Shown: positions 47,795 through 56,546 of the stretch, in pieces
How positions within the stretch are numbered: the first letter of the stretch is position 1
Layout: the number at the start of each line of letters is the position of its first letter
From: an uncultured Candidatus Saccharibacteria bacterium
Lineage (GTDB): Bacteria > Patescibacteriota > Saccharimonadia > Saccharimonadales > Saccharimonadaceae
Length of the DNA: 64,000 bases
Assembly (NCBI GenBank): GCA_948944455.1
Contig: CARBES010000001.1
Coordinates: forward strand, 13,553 to 77,552
Direction of reading: 5' to 3'
Translations under genes and position numbers: made by a program
Notes under the pieces: generated by a model
The model's input: only the letters and a program-made list of their open reading frames with translations
The model's database searches: none
Told to the model about the DNA's origin: nothing

Positions 47795-49621
47795 CTAAGC
47801 TCGTGCTTCGCGCTTTCGCTTCACTGGATCAAGCTGGCGCTTGCGTAGACGTAGCGATTTTGGCGTCACTTCGAGCAATTCATCGTCAAGCAAGAAATCG
47901 ATGCACTGTTCTAGTGAATATTGCGTGTACGGCGTGAGCTGAATTGCTCCATCGCTCGCGTGTGTACGCATATTTGTTAACTGCTTTTCCCGACAAACAT
48001 TGATATCAAGGTCATCTTTCTTATTTGATAGCCCAACGATCATCCCCTGATAAACTGGTACGCCGGGAGGGATAAAGAGAATTCCGCGAGCTTGTGCCGC
48101 ATCTAGTGCATAGGAAGTCGACGTGCCGGCCTCGAAGGAAATCAGCGCACCGTTCCGCTCTGGCTTGTATTTGCCTTCTACTTGGCGATAGTCAGCCGGC
48201 AGGGAAGACATAATCGCCGTGCCTTTGGTCGCGGTTAATAGATTATTCCGTAGACCAATCAACGCTGCCGTCGTAATATGATAGGTGAAACGCGTGCTAC
48301 CGCTACTGGTAAGCTCTTGCGACACTAATTCTGCTCGACGCACCCCCAACTCTTGCGAGACCGCTCCGACGAATTCTGGCTCCACCTCAATTGTCAATTC
48401 TTCGACTGGCTCGCACTTTCGTCCATCAATTTCTTTATAAACCACTTCTGGCCGGCCAGTTTCCAGCTCATAGCCTTCACGGCGCATGGTTTCAATCAAT
48501 ACGCTAAGATGTAGCTCGCCGCGTCCAGATACCTTGTAACCTAAGCCGTCTGGGACAATCTTTAGGGCAATATTAGTTTCGAGTTCGCGCTCTAAGCGCT
48601 CCGCGATTTGTCGCGAAGTGGTAAACTCACCTTCTTGGCCTTTCAATGGACTCGTGTTCGGCCCAATATAAATACTCAACGTTGGTGGCTCCAGTTCAAT
48701 CGTTGGCAAGGCTTCTGGGGCTTCGCCAGTTGCAATCGTATCACCAATGTTAGCCCGAGCAATACCAGACACCGCTACGATGTCGCCAGCTGTCGCCTCC
48801 GGCACTTCTTCGCGCCCGAGGCCTTTATATGTGAAGATATTTTCCACCTTTGCATTGCTGGTTTCAAGCTCACCGGTCTCGACGTTAGTGTGCATAACTT
48901 TGACGTTCTCACCCTTCTTTAGCTTGCCGCGGAAAATTTTCCCGATGGCGTATTTGCCGAGGTAATTATCCGCCGCTAGCGCTGCAACTAATAGCTGTGC
49001 GCCCTTCGAGGCATCTTCATCGATCTTTGGTGCTGGAATATCATTAATAATCGAATCAAAAATCACGTGCAGATCATTATCGAGATCGGTCGTCTTGCCG
49101 GCTTTACCGTCGCGTGCGATCGCGTAATAAATCGGATAGTTTAATTGTGATTCGTCGCTAGCTAATTCTAGAAACAAATCCGCAATTTCGTCCTTCACCT
49201 CGTCGATTCGTGCTGCTGGCTTGTCAATTTTGTTAATAATCACTACTGGGCGCAACTTCAAGCTTAGCGCCTTCTGTAATACGAATTTCGTCTGTGGCAT
49301 TGGTCCTTCCTGTGCATCAACAATCAAAAGGACACCGTCCGCCATGTTTAGTGTTCGCTCCACCTCACCCGAGAAGTCGGCGTGGCCCGGCGTATCGATA
49401 ATATTAATTTTGTAGCCGTTATAATCGACCGAAGTTTGTTTCGCGGTAATCGTAATACCACGTTCGTGCTCCTGGTCCATCGAGTCCATAATCAAGGTCT
49501 GCGACATTTCGGCCTGATTTTCTCGAAAAGTATGTGACTGCTTCAAAAGTCCGTCCACCAAGGTCGTTTTTCCGTGGTCGACGTGCGCAATAATTGCAAC
49601 GTTACGAATGTTATCTACCAT
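47795..49621 (-). CDS. typA: Ribosome-associated GTPase TypA/BipA
   Basis: This translational GTPase acts in ribosome assembly and stress. The 608-residue protein has G1 AHVDHGKTTLVDGLL, G2 ERGITITAKQT, G3 DTPGHADFSGEV, G4 NKIDKPAAR and the BipA C-terminal domain (IDFLLDDELLEVTPKSLRLRK). Length is normal. A TAAAAT-type box (minus-strand 'TAAAATGAGAAGAT') lies a few bases upstream of the ATG, so the leader is short. Confidence 0.96.
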   Translation of the reverse strand: MVDNIRNVAIIAHVDHGKTTLVDGLLKQSHTFRENQAEMSQTLIMDSMDQEHERGITITAKQTSVDYNGYKINIIDTPGHADFSGEVERTLNMADGVLLIVDAQEGPMPQTKFVLQKALSLKLRPVVIINKIDKPAARIDEVKDEIADLFLELASDESQLNYPIYYAIARDGKAGKTTDLDNDLHVIFDSIINDIPAPKIDEDASKGAQLLVAALAADNYLGKYAIGKIFRGKLKKGENVKVMHTNVETGELETSNAKVENIFTYKGLGREEVPEATAGDIVAVSGIARANIGDTIATGEAPEALPTIELEPPTLSIYIGPNTSPLKGQEGEFTTSRQIAERLERELETNIALKIVPDGLGYKVSGRGELHLSVLIETMRREGYELETGRPEVVYKEIDGRKCEPVEELTIEVEPEFVGAVSQELGVRRAELVSQELTSSGSTRFTYHITTAALIGLRNNLLTATKGTAIMSSLPADYRQVEGKYKPERNGALISFEAGTSTSYALDAAQARGILFIPPGVPVYQGMIVGLSNKKDDLDINVCREKQLTNMRTHASDGAIQLTPYTQYSLEQCIDFLLDDELLEVTPKSLRLRKRQLDPVKRKREARA

Positions 49622-49660
49622 ATCTTCTCATTTTATCACAGATTAGTCAAAAAGTCAATA

Positions 49661-50605
49661 TTAGAACACCTGTGGCCGGCGCTGTTTGCGCTGTCGTCCG
49701 CGTACGATTAGCCAAAATGTTCCCATGGTGAAAAAAACAATTATCCCAATCGGTAGCCAAGTTGGACAGATAAAGACGACTTCCTCGGTCTCAAACTCCT
49801 CGTCGAGGAAAGTTATCTTCTGCCGCACCCGAAACAGACCTAGCTTCGGTGCCTCTTCCCAAGTCAGCGTGCTCGTGCGCGAGGTTCCAGGAAGAACCGT
49901 AAGCTGTTGTGCCGCGATTGGTTCACCGTTCTCGCCCAGTGAATCCGGCGTTACTACCTCTTGACCGTTAAAAAAGTTCAAAATCGTCATCATCTGACGC
50001 ATTTTGAAATCAACGTTACCGGTATTCTCGACTTTAGCCGTCAGCTCAAGGGGCTTATCGAATAAAGTAGTTGGCAAGGAATGCTCTACCAATGCCCCCT
50101 CTTTGCGTTCTTCGCCGCCAATCACATGGCCATAGATTAGCGACGCCACCTGAGTTACGACCTTAATCGTTGCGCCCTCGTCAACGCTGTCGGTCGTCCG
50201 AATCATGATCGCAGCATATTGACCACCACCTGGGATATCCTCTGGCACATCGATTGTGAAGGGGACCTCAAACGACTCGCCAGACTCAATATGAAATTTA
50301 GTCCCCTCTGGAAACTTAACCCAGTTATGCAACCGCGTCGAAGAGTCAATCGTGGTGAAATCCGGGTCATAATTATCGTTTGTCACTCGGAAAGGTGAGG
50401 CCGAAACTTCAAAATTAAATCCCAAGCGCCCGTTGTTTGTTACCTTTACGACTCCGTTATAGGATTGTCCTGGTTCGATATCAAAATCCTGTTCCGATGG
50501 TCGTACCGAAACGACAACGTCGCCCGCTTGGAGCGCAGCGACCGGCGTTGTCAAAAATAATGGAGCGACCGACAAAGACAGGAGAACAGCGATAAATTTC
50601 TTCAT
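49661..50605 (-). CDS. DUF916/WxLIP-like membrane-anchored surface protein, copy 2
   Basis: The 314-residue protein has a signal peptide (residues 1-24), two beta domains with FDIEPGQSYNGVVKVTNNGR and IDVPEDIPGGGQYAAIMI, a C-terminal membrane helix and a basic tail. It is a paralogue of 6666-7589 with the same domain order and end (EEAPKLGLFRVRQKITFLDE vs EGAPALGIFRVKQTIKIFDE). It follows the second WxL-like gene on the same strand, so the partner relation is duplicated. The -10 TAAAAT is 7 nt from the ATG. Confidence 0.78.
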   Translation of the reverse strand: MKKFIAVLLSLSVAPLFLTTPVAALQAGDVVVSVRPSEQDFDIEPGQSYNGVVKVTNNGRLGFNFEVSASPFRVTNDNYDPDFTTIDSSTRLHNWVKFPEGTKFHIESGESFEVPFTIDVPEDIPGGGQYAAIMIRTTDSVDEGATIKVVTQVASLIYGHVIGGEERKEGALVEHSLPTTLFDKPLELTAKVENTGNVDFKMRQMMTILNFFNGQEVVTPDSLGENGEPIAAQQLTVLPGTSRTSTLTWEEAPKLGLFRVRQKITFLDEEFETEEVVFICPTWLPIGIIVFFTMGTFWLIVRGRQRKQRRPQVF

Positions 50606-50662
50606 ATTTTCTATTTTACCACAAACTCTATGCTTTGCGCATCCGAGCCGGGCAAAATAGAA

Positions 50663-51349
50663 CTAGTTTGCAGCCGTAGCGGTGACGACTACTGTAGCCT
50701 GATAGATGCCGGAAGGCAAATTCGGGCTTGCCGCGATACCAACCGTAAAATCGTGCGAAGCTGAAACTGGTGCTGTAGTTGTGCTCGTGAAGTAAGTAAC
50801 TGGATCTGGAGTGATAGCAGAATAAGTGCCTTCACCTTCGGTGGTGCCGCTAGTCTTAATCCCCCAGCCCGCAGTTCCGCCAACTAGGTTGTTACTTGCT
50901 GGAATTAGACCATTTTCGTTCGTCTCGTGTTGCATAGAGGTCATCCCGTGATCGGCGCTAAGTGCGAGCGAATATTTGGTATTCGCAGTAACGCTAGCCG
51001 TGATTTTGCCTTCACGAATTACGGTTGGCGAAAGCACAATTGGGCCTGCGCTACCCTCAACTCCTGGCGCCGCCAAAGCATCAATCGTAATTGTTGGCTG
51101 GACGTTGAAAGCAACTTCCATACCTCGGCTACATGGCACGGTTACCGGAGTACCGTCATTGCTCAGATTGTCATCGTAACAGTGCGTGTATCCCACGCCA
51201 GTTTCCGTCTGAACGTCTCTCGTCGTTCCGGCCGTACCTTCTTCGGTAATGATTGCCGCGTGCGTCGCAAGTGGCGTCATCGCTACTGCCGCACCGAGAA
51301 CCAAACCAGTCCCCACGAAAAGTTTTTTCGCAACACTTTCCAAGTTCAT
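50663..51349 (-). CDS. Exported WxL-like surface protein, copy 2
   Basis: The 228-residue protein has a signal peptide (residues 1-31, ending THA), a Cys pair (HCYDD...PCSRG), beta-rich Thr/Gly sequence, the GTAGWGIKT segment and the end SGIYQATVVVTATAAN. It is a homologue of 5835-6563, which lacks the cysteines. TAGGAG lies 9 nt before the ATG. It is 57 bp upstream of its DUF916-like partner. Confidence 0.65.
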   Translation of the reverse strand: MNLESVAKKLFVGTGLVLGAAVAMTPLATHAAIITEEGTAGTTRDVQTETGVGYTHCYDDNLSNDGTPVTVPCSRGMEVAFNVQPTITIDALAAPGVEGSAGPIVLSPTVIREGKITASVTANTKYSLALSADHGMTSMQHETNENGLIPASNNLVGGTAGWGIKTSGTTEGEGTYSAITPDPVTYFTSTTTAPVSASHDFTVGIAASPNLPSGIYQATVVVTATAAN

Positions 51350-51509
51350 TTTTGTTTTGCTCCTATTTTTGTATTATCAAAATAATACTTGTTTATTTTT
51401 ATAAATACATGACTTTTATGTCTCTATATTACACTAACGTTTATAAAAAAGCAATAGTTTTTTGCAAGATTTTTGTGTAAAATTTGCAATTCACCGTGGT
51501 CTTAATGGC

Positions 51510-51971
51510 CTATCGGTTTTGGTCATCCTTTGGATCTTGCTTGGAATTGCTGAATTTTTCTATGACGGCCATTATTATTCCTATTACACTTATCATAATA
51601 ATAAAACCTATGCCGCCCCAGAATGCTATTCTCCAAATCCATGGAAACCACCAGCTTCCGCTCTCACCGCCAATCCAAAATAGAAACAAAAGCAACCCCA
51701 CGAAGCTCCAACCTATCAAGGTTAGCCCGATTGAACCGCCAATCATTGTTGCTAGTGTTGAAGTTTGATAAGCGAGCGGGTCGTACTGTTGGCTGCCACG
51801 CTTTGTCTCGTCTTCGTAGCGTAGGCTGGGGTACAACTCTTTATCGTTCCAAAAATCGTACTCCTGTTTGCCTCTCGAATAGCCTTGTCTATAGCCGCGA
51901 TCACTCGAGCCCTGCATAGAGTTATTCCGCCCATCTCGGTAGCCAGCTTCGTAGTTATTGTTTTTAGACAT
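51510..51971 (-). CDS. Small membrane protein with polar Gly/Arg/Tyr-rich N-terminus
   Basis: The 153-residue protein has a hydrophilic N-terminus with GYRDGRN, GYRQGYSRGKQ-like repeats for ~65 residues, then three hydrophobic segments (about 72-95, 103-115, 120-142) and a charged tail. No family recognised. Opposite-strand frames in this region are discarded because this frame has consistent membrane topology and codon use. Confidence 0.6.
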   Translation of the reverse strand: MSKNNNYEAGYRDGRNNSMQGSSDRGYRQGYSRGKQEYDFWNDKELYPSLRYEDETKRGSQQYDPLAYQTSTLATMIGGSIGLTLIGWSFVGLLLFLFWIGGESGSWWFPWIWRIAFWGGIGFIIMISVIGIIMAVIEKFSNSKQDPKDDQNR

Positions 51972-51993
51972 GTCTTACAGCTCTATTTTAGTT

Positions 51994-52011
51994 TGGTGTG
52001 CCTGACTAGAC
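51994..52011 (-). repeat. Partial copy of a tRNA-Leu 3' end
   Basis: TGGTGTGCCTGACTAGAC matches 17 of 18 bases of the tRNA-Leu 3' end at 52190-52207, including the CCA complement. The two copies are ~180 bp apart in the same orientation. Confidence 0.6.
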
Positions 52012-52160
52012 CAGCTTGCTGCCGCAAGCCTCCGCACTCGCAGCGCCTAAAAAGCTAAAACAAGTTTTACCTTTTTGGCTACGGCCGCTCATGCGTGCCG
52101 AACTATTCGCCTTCGGCTCATAGTTCGCGTCTAGCCGTTACATCTTAACCATATAAAACA

Positions 52161-52180
52161 ATCTCACCTTTCGGTGAGCT
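52161..52180 (-). terminator. Terminator of tRNA-Leu(GAG)
   Basis: CTCACC-TTTC-GGTGAG stem; on the minus strand ATTGTTTTAT follows, just after the tRNA. Confidence 0.65.
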
Positions 52181-52189
52181 TATTTTATC

Positions 52190-52278
52190 TGGTGCGCCTG
52201 ACTAGACTCGAACTAGCACAGCTTAAAATCGCCACTACCACCTCAAGGTAGCGTGTCTACCAATTCCACCACAGGCGC
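52190..52278 (-). tRNA. tRNA-Leu (anticodon GAG)
   Basis: Minus strand: acceptor GCGCCTG pairs with CAGGCGC, followed by A and an encoded CCA. The anticodon loop TTGAGGT sits on a CTACC/GGTAG stem, the variable arm is long as expected for Leu, and the T-arm contains GTTCGAGTC. Reads CTC/CTT codons. Confidence 0.93.
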
Positions 52279-52335
52279 ATAAAGAACTGCCCTTATTATA
52301 CCAAAATCCCCCAGAAAGACAACCCCGAAACCACC

Positions 52336-52360
52336 AAAAAGAGCTCCGTCTGGAGCTCTT
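52336..52360 (-). terminator. Terminator of gene 52400
   Basis: AAGAGCTCC-GTCT-GGAGCTCTT stem; on the minus strand it is followed by TTTT. Confidence 0.85.
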
Positions 52361-52399
52361 GGCGTCAATTCTGGCCAGTGATACCAAAACCAACATTTT

Positions 52400-52696
52400 T
52401 TATTCGGCGATTTTATCGTCTTCGTCGTCTTCGGCGGTCTTTTCTTCGACGGCTGCCTCGGTAGACTTATCCGACTTTTTCAAGCCGAGCGGAAAAGCCA
52501 TCCGATAGAGCCCGTGCACCGCATAGACAACCCCTAGCGCAATCACGCCGGTAAAAATCGTATATCTCTCGCCCGGTTTGGCCGTGCTGTAAGATATAAA
52601 AGTGATAATTCCACCGGCTGCAGCTACGCCCGCGCCGATCAAAAATTCTTTTAGGGCTTTCTTGCGCCCTTCTGCCTTATCATTATTGTTTGTCAT
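52400..52696 (-). CDS. Small two-helix membrane protein
   Basis: The 98-residue protein has a charged N-terminus (NNNDKAEGRKKALKEF), two membrane helices (about 19-36 and 45-65) and an acidic C-terminus rich in Glu/Asp/Lys. Function unknown. Its own terminator follows it; a TATACCAT-rich upstream region may hold its promoter. Confidence 0.6.
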   Translation of the reverse strand: MTNNNDKAEGRKKALKEFLIGAGVAAAGGIITFISYSTAKPGERYTIFTGVIALGVVYAVHGLYRMAFPLGLKKSDKSTEAAVEEKTAEDDEDDKIAE

Positions 52697-52942
52697 GTTT
52701 TAATTATACCATAAAATTTCCTGTATTCTAGCCTGTTATGAGTAAAGCCGCCCCCGCAGGGTTCCCATAGCGAGAGGGAGCAGCCGATTACGCACGAAGA
52801 ATACCTGCGCGGCCGCGCTGAAAGCCGGCAGGGGCAGATACACCTCCCTGCTTTTTCGGGGGTAGAAATCGAACATTTGCCAGTTGTGTGGCGCCTGCTC
52901 GCTCGGCCAGAGGCCCGGCAACGCCCTTTGGCAAATATGTGC

Positions 52943-52948
52943 TATCAT
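52943..52948 (+). promoter_or_regulatory. -10 box of gene 52955, leaderless
   Basis: TGTGCTATCAT ending 6 nt before ATG 52955; decides the start. Confidence 0.65.
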
Positions 52949-52954
52949 AGATAC

Positions 52955-54259
52955 ATGAATCATGATATCATCTGTCCCCATTGTCACAAAACCTTCTCGA
53001 TCGACGAAAGCGAATATGCTATCCTGCTAAATCAGGTTAGCCGCCAAGAAATTGACAAAGAAATTCACGAAAAATTGGCGGCAGCTGAGCGTGAACGTGC
53101 CAAAGAAATCGAACTAGTCGAAGCCAGAGTTCGCGGCGAACTCCAACAATCGCTTGCTGATAAGGAGACTGAGCTAGCTCAGCTTAAGTCCCAAGCCGAC
53201 CAAAAAATCGCCGAGCTCAAGGCTCAGGCTTCTGAGGAGCTTGCCAAGCTTCAGGCCCAAGTCGCCAGCGCTGCAACCGAGCGTGAGCTTGCCGTGACTC
53301 GGGCGGTTTCGGCGGTCGAGAAGGAGCGTGATGACCTCGCGAACAAGCTCGAGAACAAAACCACCGAACAGAAACTCCTTGAGACGACCTTGCGCGAGAA
53401 GTACGATACTGAACTTCGCAACAAAGATGAAAAATATACCTCCGAACTCAAAAACAAAGACGAGATTATTGCCTATTACAAGGATATGAAGGCGCGCATG
53501 TCGACCAAGATGATTGGTGAGAGTCTCGAGCAACATTGCGAGATTGAGTTTAACAAGCTTCGTGCCACCGGCTTCCAGCATGCCTATTTCGAGAAAGATA
53601 ATACCGTCTCAAAAACCACTGGGAGCAAGGGTGATTATATCTATCGCGAATGTGACGAACATGGCAATGAAATTATCTCAATCATGTTTGAAATGAAAAA
53701 CGAGAACGAAACCACCGCCACCAAGCACAAGAATGAGGACTTCTTAAAGGAACTCGACAAGGATCGCCAAGAGAAAAAATGCGAATATGCTGTGTTGGTT
53801 AGTATGCTTGAGGCGGACAGCGAGTATTATAATACTGGTATTGTCGATGTTTCTCATCGTTTTCCGAAGATGTATGTGATTCGCCCGCAGTTTTTCATCC
53901 CAATGATTACTCTATTGCGCAACGCCGCGCTTAACTCGCTCCAGTATAAGGCCGAGCTAGCGACCGTACGTGAGCAAAATGTGGATATTACAGATTTTGA
54001 GGATCGTATCGATAAATGGAAAAGTAGTTTTGCGATCAACTCCGATCGCGCGACCAAGAATTTTAATAAAGCCATCAAGGAAATCGAAGATAGTATCAAA
54101 AAACTCGAAAACACTCGCGATGCTCTGATCCAGACCGTGAAAAACTTCGAAACTGCGAACAAGAAGCTCGATGACCTCACGATTAAGCGCCTCACCCGTG
54201 GTAATCCGACTATGACTGCCAAGTTTAAAGAGCTCGAAGCTGGTAAAACGGAAGAGTAG
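52955..54259 (+). CDS. DUF2130 coiled-coil protein with nuclease-like core
   Basis: The 434-residue protein begins with a zinc-ribbon-like IICPHCHKTFSIDESEY. A long coiled coil (about residues 30-185) rich in Ala/Glu/Lys follows, then the conserved DUF2130 region: GESLEQHCEIEFNKLRATGF, GSKGDYIYRECDEHGNEI, SIMFEMKNENE and AVLVSMLEADSEYYNTGIVD. The E..D..E-x-K spacing resembles a PD-(D/E)XK nuclease core. Function of the family is not established. Start 52955 is used rather than an upstream in-frame ATG because of the -10 box and the zinc-ribbon start. Confidence 0.83.
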   Translation: MNHDIICPHCHKTFSIDESEYAILLNQVSRQEIDKEIHEKLAAAERERAKEIELVEARVRGELQQSLADKETELAQLKSQADQKIAELKAQASEELAKLQAQVASAATERELAVTRAVSAVEKERDDLANKLENKTTEQKLLETTLREKYDTELRNKDEKYTSELKNKDEIIAYYKDMKARMSTKMIGESLEQHCEIEFNKLRATGFQHAYFEKDNTVSKTTGSKGDYIYRECDEHGNEIISIMFEMKNENETTATKHKNEDFLKELDKDRQEKKCEYAVLVSMLEADSEYYNTGIVDVSHRFPKMYVIRPQFFIPMITLLRNAALNSLQYKAELATVREQNVDITDFEDRIDKWKSSFAINSDRATKNFNKAIKEIEDSIKKLENTRDALIQTVKNFETANKKLDDLTIKRLTRGNPTMTAKFKELEAGKTEE

Positions 54260-54280
54260 TCTACTCTGGCAGCGATACTG

Positions 54281-54577
54281 CTATTTCTTGAGTTCAGCGA
54301 CCGTCGCCTGGACGATTTCGGCCAGTTTCTCGGCGTCGTCGAGGTCCTCGACGTAAAACATTGTCCGTCTTGCACTTGCGTAGGGAATTACCTGCGGTAA
54401 ATTATATTTGCGTACGCCATCTACTTCCTTTAGCAGTAACTTTTCGTCATAAATTCCGCCAAATAGCGTTCCGTCCTGATAGAGCAGGAATTCGCCCATC
54501 ATTGGCCGGCAGGTAATATCCTCAAGACCGTCTAGCTGCCCCAGTACGTAGTCTTTGAAGTCTTTACTGGTGCTCAT
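54281..54577 (-). CDS. TfoX N-terminal-domain-like protein
   Basis: The 98-residue protein matches the TfoX-N fold: ITCRPMMGEFLLYQDGTLFGGIYDEKLLLK. The domain occurs in competence regulators and as a single-domain protein of unclear role. TATAAT (minus strand 54589-54584) lies 6 nt before the ATG. In CPR with DNA uptake it could link to competence, but no direct evidence is present. Confidence 0.8.
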   Translation of the reverse strand: MSTSKDFKDYVLGQLDGLEDITCRPMMGEFLLYQDGTLFGGIYDEKLLLKEVDGVRKYNLPQVIPYASARRTMFYVEDLDDAEKLAEIVQATVAELKK

Positions 54578-54583
54578 ATGGTC

Positions 54584-54589
54584 ATTATA
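54584..54589 (-). promoter_or_regulatory. -10 box of the TfoX-like gene, leaderless
   Basis: Minus strand ATGCTATAAT, 6 nt before the ATG at 54577. Confidence 0.75.
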
Positions 54590-55511
54590 GCATATTGCGG
54601 AGGGCCGAGTACGGGTGGCTATAAAGGTATTTTTTGATCACATATAGATAAGCATGTGCGGCTTTACGGAAGTTTTCGAGTTCGTCGCCTTCAAGCTTAA
54701 AATATTTGCCTGCAGCAACCTTTTTGTAGACTCCCGAGGTACGGATTTCGTAACGGATAGTTAATTGACGTTCGTGCTCAGTTTCATCAACCCAATCCTC
54801 GTGCCAGATCCAAACGTTCTTCTGGTCGTGAAAGAATTCGCGACGATGCCCCTCGGGAATTGCGCCAAAAAGCTGGCTGCCTAGTCGCGATTCGGCATTA
54901 ATTAGGTCGGCGCGAGTTAGCTTCGCATTATTTCTCTTCCTAAAAATTGTCGATGGCATTGGCCGTATGGCGCTGGTCGATTTTTTAACCGTCGCTGTAC
55001 TAATTATTCCTGGAATGTCTGTCTTTGGAACGAGTTTGACCGGCTTCGTCGCAGTTTTTGTAACTGGTTTAGCGTGTTGGTGGGGAATTTTTAAAGTTTG
55101 TTCAGTGATTTTTGCGCCTGCGCTAGTTGTTCCTACGTTTGTTGTAGCGGCTGAAGTCGCGCCCACTGCGTTTTTGCTAGCCTTCACCGCACTGGTGATG
55201 CTTTGAGTAGTGGCTCTTTTCGCAGCTCGTTTCGAGTTGCGGGCGGCTTTGCGCTCAGCCTTAGCGGCGCGTCGAGTGATCTTTTTTGCGGCAAGCTTAG
55301 CCTTTTTCTGCTCGACCAGTGTTTTTAGCTTAGAGCTTTTGGGCCCCTGAACAGCTGAAACTGTTTTTGCTTTCGCTTTTTCGGATTTTTGTGGTGTCTC
55401 GACTGCTTTTTCCGACGAAACTTGTTCTAAAGCTTGCTTTTCAGCCAAGATTTTAGCCTGTTTTAAGCTTGCTTTATAATCTCTGATATGTTTTAGAGAG
55501 ACGCACGGCAT
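54585..55511 (-). CDS. Very basic protein with conserved C-terminal domain
   Basis: The 308-residue protein is dominated by Lys/Arg/Ala (KITRRAAKAERKAARNSKRAAKR) for ~120 residues, with low-complexity Thr/Ser stretches. The last ~100 residues form a more ordered part (LINAESRLGSQLFGAIPEG, WIWHEDW, QLTIRYEIRTSGVYKK). The basic part could bind nucleic acid, and the end is probably a small folded domain. AGGAG lies 9 nt before ATG 55511. It overlaps a small frame that in turn overlaps tatD. Confidence 0.65.
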   Translation of the reverse strand: MPCVSLKHIRDYKASLKQAKILAEKQALEQVSSEKAVETPQKSEKAKAKTVSAVQGPKSSKLKTLVEQKKAKLAAKKITRRAAKAERKAARNSKRAAKRATTQSITSAVKASKNAVGATSAATTNVGTTSAGAKITEQTLKIPHQHAKPVTKTATKPVKLVPKTDIPGIISTATVKKSTSAIRPMPSTIFRKRNNAKLTRADLINAESRLGSQLFGAIPEGHRREFFHDQKNVWIWHEDWVDETEHERQLTIRYEIRTSGVYKKVAAGKYFKLEGDELENFRKAAHAYLYVIKKYLYSHPYSALRNML

Positions 55512-55636
55512 AGCTCAATCTCCTGAGCAACCGCCATCAACTCTTCGTAAATCCCAAGCGAATCCGCCGTGCCAAAATCGAAATTATTGGCCCGAGCGAA
55601 TGAGGGAACCTCTGAAGTGGAATAGTTGTTTTGCAT
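55493..55636 (-). CDS. Small 47-residue overlapping frame between tatD and the basic gene
   Basis: ATG 55636 opens MQNNYSTSEVPSFARANNF and ends ELMAVAQEIELCRASL at TAA 55493. It overlaps the tatD end by 53 bp and the next gene start by 19 bp. The composition is that of a real amphipathic helical protein. Its stop lies just after the start of the downstream gene, so it might couple translation from tatD. No strong ribosome-binding site is visible. Confidence 0.4.
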   Translation of the reverse strand: MQNNYSTSEVPSFARANNFDFGTADSLGIYEELMAVAQEIELCRASL

Positions 55637-56363
55637 TGTTGGTAGTTTGCTCCGCTAAAGTTTCTATCGCCACACCCATATTTTCCGCGAGGTATTCCGC
55701 AATCGTGCGAATCATCGCTGGTGAGTTTATTGTACCACGGAACGGAGTTGGAGTCAAGAAGGGAGCATCGGTTTCTAACAACATTTTTTCGAGCGGCGGT
55801 AAAGGTGGAGTCGTGTAGGTAGCTAGCCCGTTCACTCCGACGTAAAATCCTCGTTCAAGCACCTGCCTTAGGCACTTTTTCGACCCGGTAAAGCTATGTA
55901 CGACGCCTGTCACCTCTGGGAAATTATCCAGTACCCCAAAAGCATCCTCAAATGCCTCACGGATGTGTAGCGAAACCGGTAAATTGTTATCTTTCGCAAG
56001 CTGTAACATCTGCTCAAAAAGTCGAATTTGTCGTTCGCGGTCATAACCCTCATAGTGGTAATCAAGTCCTACTTCGCCGATCGCTACTAATTTCTCGCGA
56101 TTGCAACTTTTTAGCAAACTATCATCGCAATCTGCCTCGGTGTGGCCGTCCAGAAACTCCGGATGAATCCCATAAGTCCAAAACACATTCTCGTGCGCGG
56201 TAGCAAATTGCTCCGCGGCGGCCGAATCGCCTGGGTCGGTCCCAATTACGACGACCTGTTCGACGCCTTTTTCGTGCGCCTGCGTCAAAAAGTCTTCCGC
56301 CTGTTCCGGCGTAAACCATTCCTGGTCGTGCAGATGGCAATGGGTATCAATCAGATAAGACAT
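55584..56363 (-). CDS. tatD: TatD-family deoxyribonuclease
   Basis: The 259-residue TIM-barrel metal hydrolase has IDTHCHLHDQEW (metal-binding HxH), AIGEVGLDYHYEGYDRERQ, SLHIREAFEDA, VVHSFTGS and LLETDAPFLTPTP. TatD enzymes act as 3'-5' exonucleases on DNA and in protein quality control. The start at 56363 fits YLIDTHCHLH at the N-terminus; TATAAT is 9 nt upstream. The C-terminus runs past the usual NTQRLF-like end with a few extra residues. Confidence 0.92.
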   Translation of the reverse strand: MSYLIDTHCHLHDQEWFTPEQAEDFLTQAHEKGVEQVVVIGTDPGDSAAAEQFATAHENVFWTYGIHPEFLDGHTEADCDDSLLKSCNREKLVAIGEVGLDYHYEGYDRERQIRLFEQMLQLAKDNNLPVSLHIREAFEDAFGVLDNFPEVTGVVHSFTGSKKCLRQVLERGFYVGVNGLATYTTPPLPPLEKMLLETDAPFLTPTPFRGTINSPAMIRTIAEYLAENMGVAIETLAEQTTNNAKQLFHFRGSLIRSGQ

Positions 56364-56418
56364 AGCAATATTATTATAACACAAAAGCACCAATATTGGC
56401 GCCTGTGAAAAACAAAAA

Positions 56419-56494
56419 TGGAGCCTCGAACCGGGTTTGAACCGGTGACCTCATCCTTACCATGGATGCGCTCTACCTGCTGAGCTATCGAGGC
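56419..56494 (-). tRNA. tRNA-Thr (anticodon GGT)
   Basis: Minus strand: GCCTCGA acceptor pairs with TCGAGGC, encoded CCA at the 3' end, anticodon loop ATGGTAA on CATCC/GGATG, T-arm GGTTCAAACCC. Reads ACC/ACT codons. Confidence 0.93.
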
Positions 56495-56546
56495 GTCTGG
56501 AATCATTCTAGCACAAATTCTTTGCCCTGTGAAGAGTTATCCACCC

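Noticed and set aside
51462..51768. Plus-strand frames opposite the small membrane protein
   Set aside because: They overlap the minus-strand gene 51510-51971, which has better start, topology and codon use.
52736..52950. Minus-strand 83-codon frame in the GC-rich spacer before the DUF2130 gene
   Set aside because: It crosses the promoter and start of the DUF2130 gene, has no ribosome-binding site or promoter, and no recognisable motif. The shorter 46-codon version cannot be excluded.
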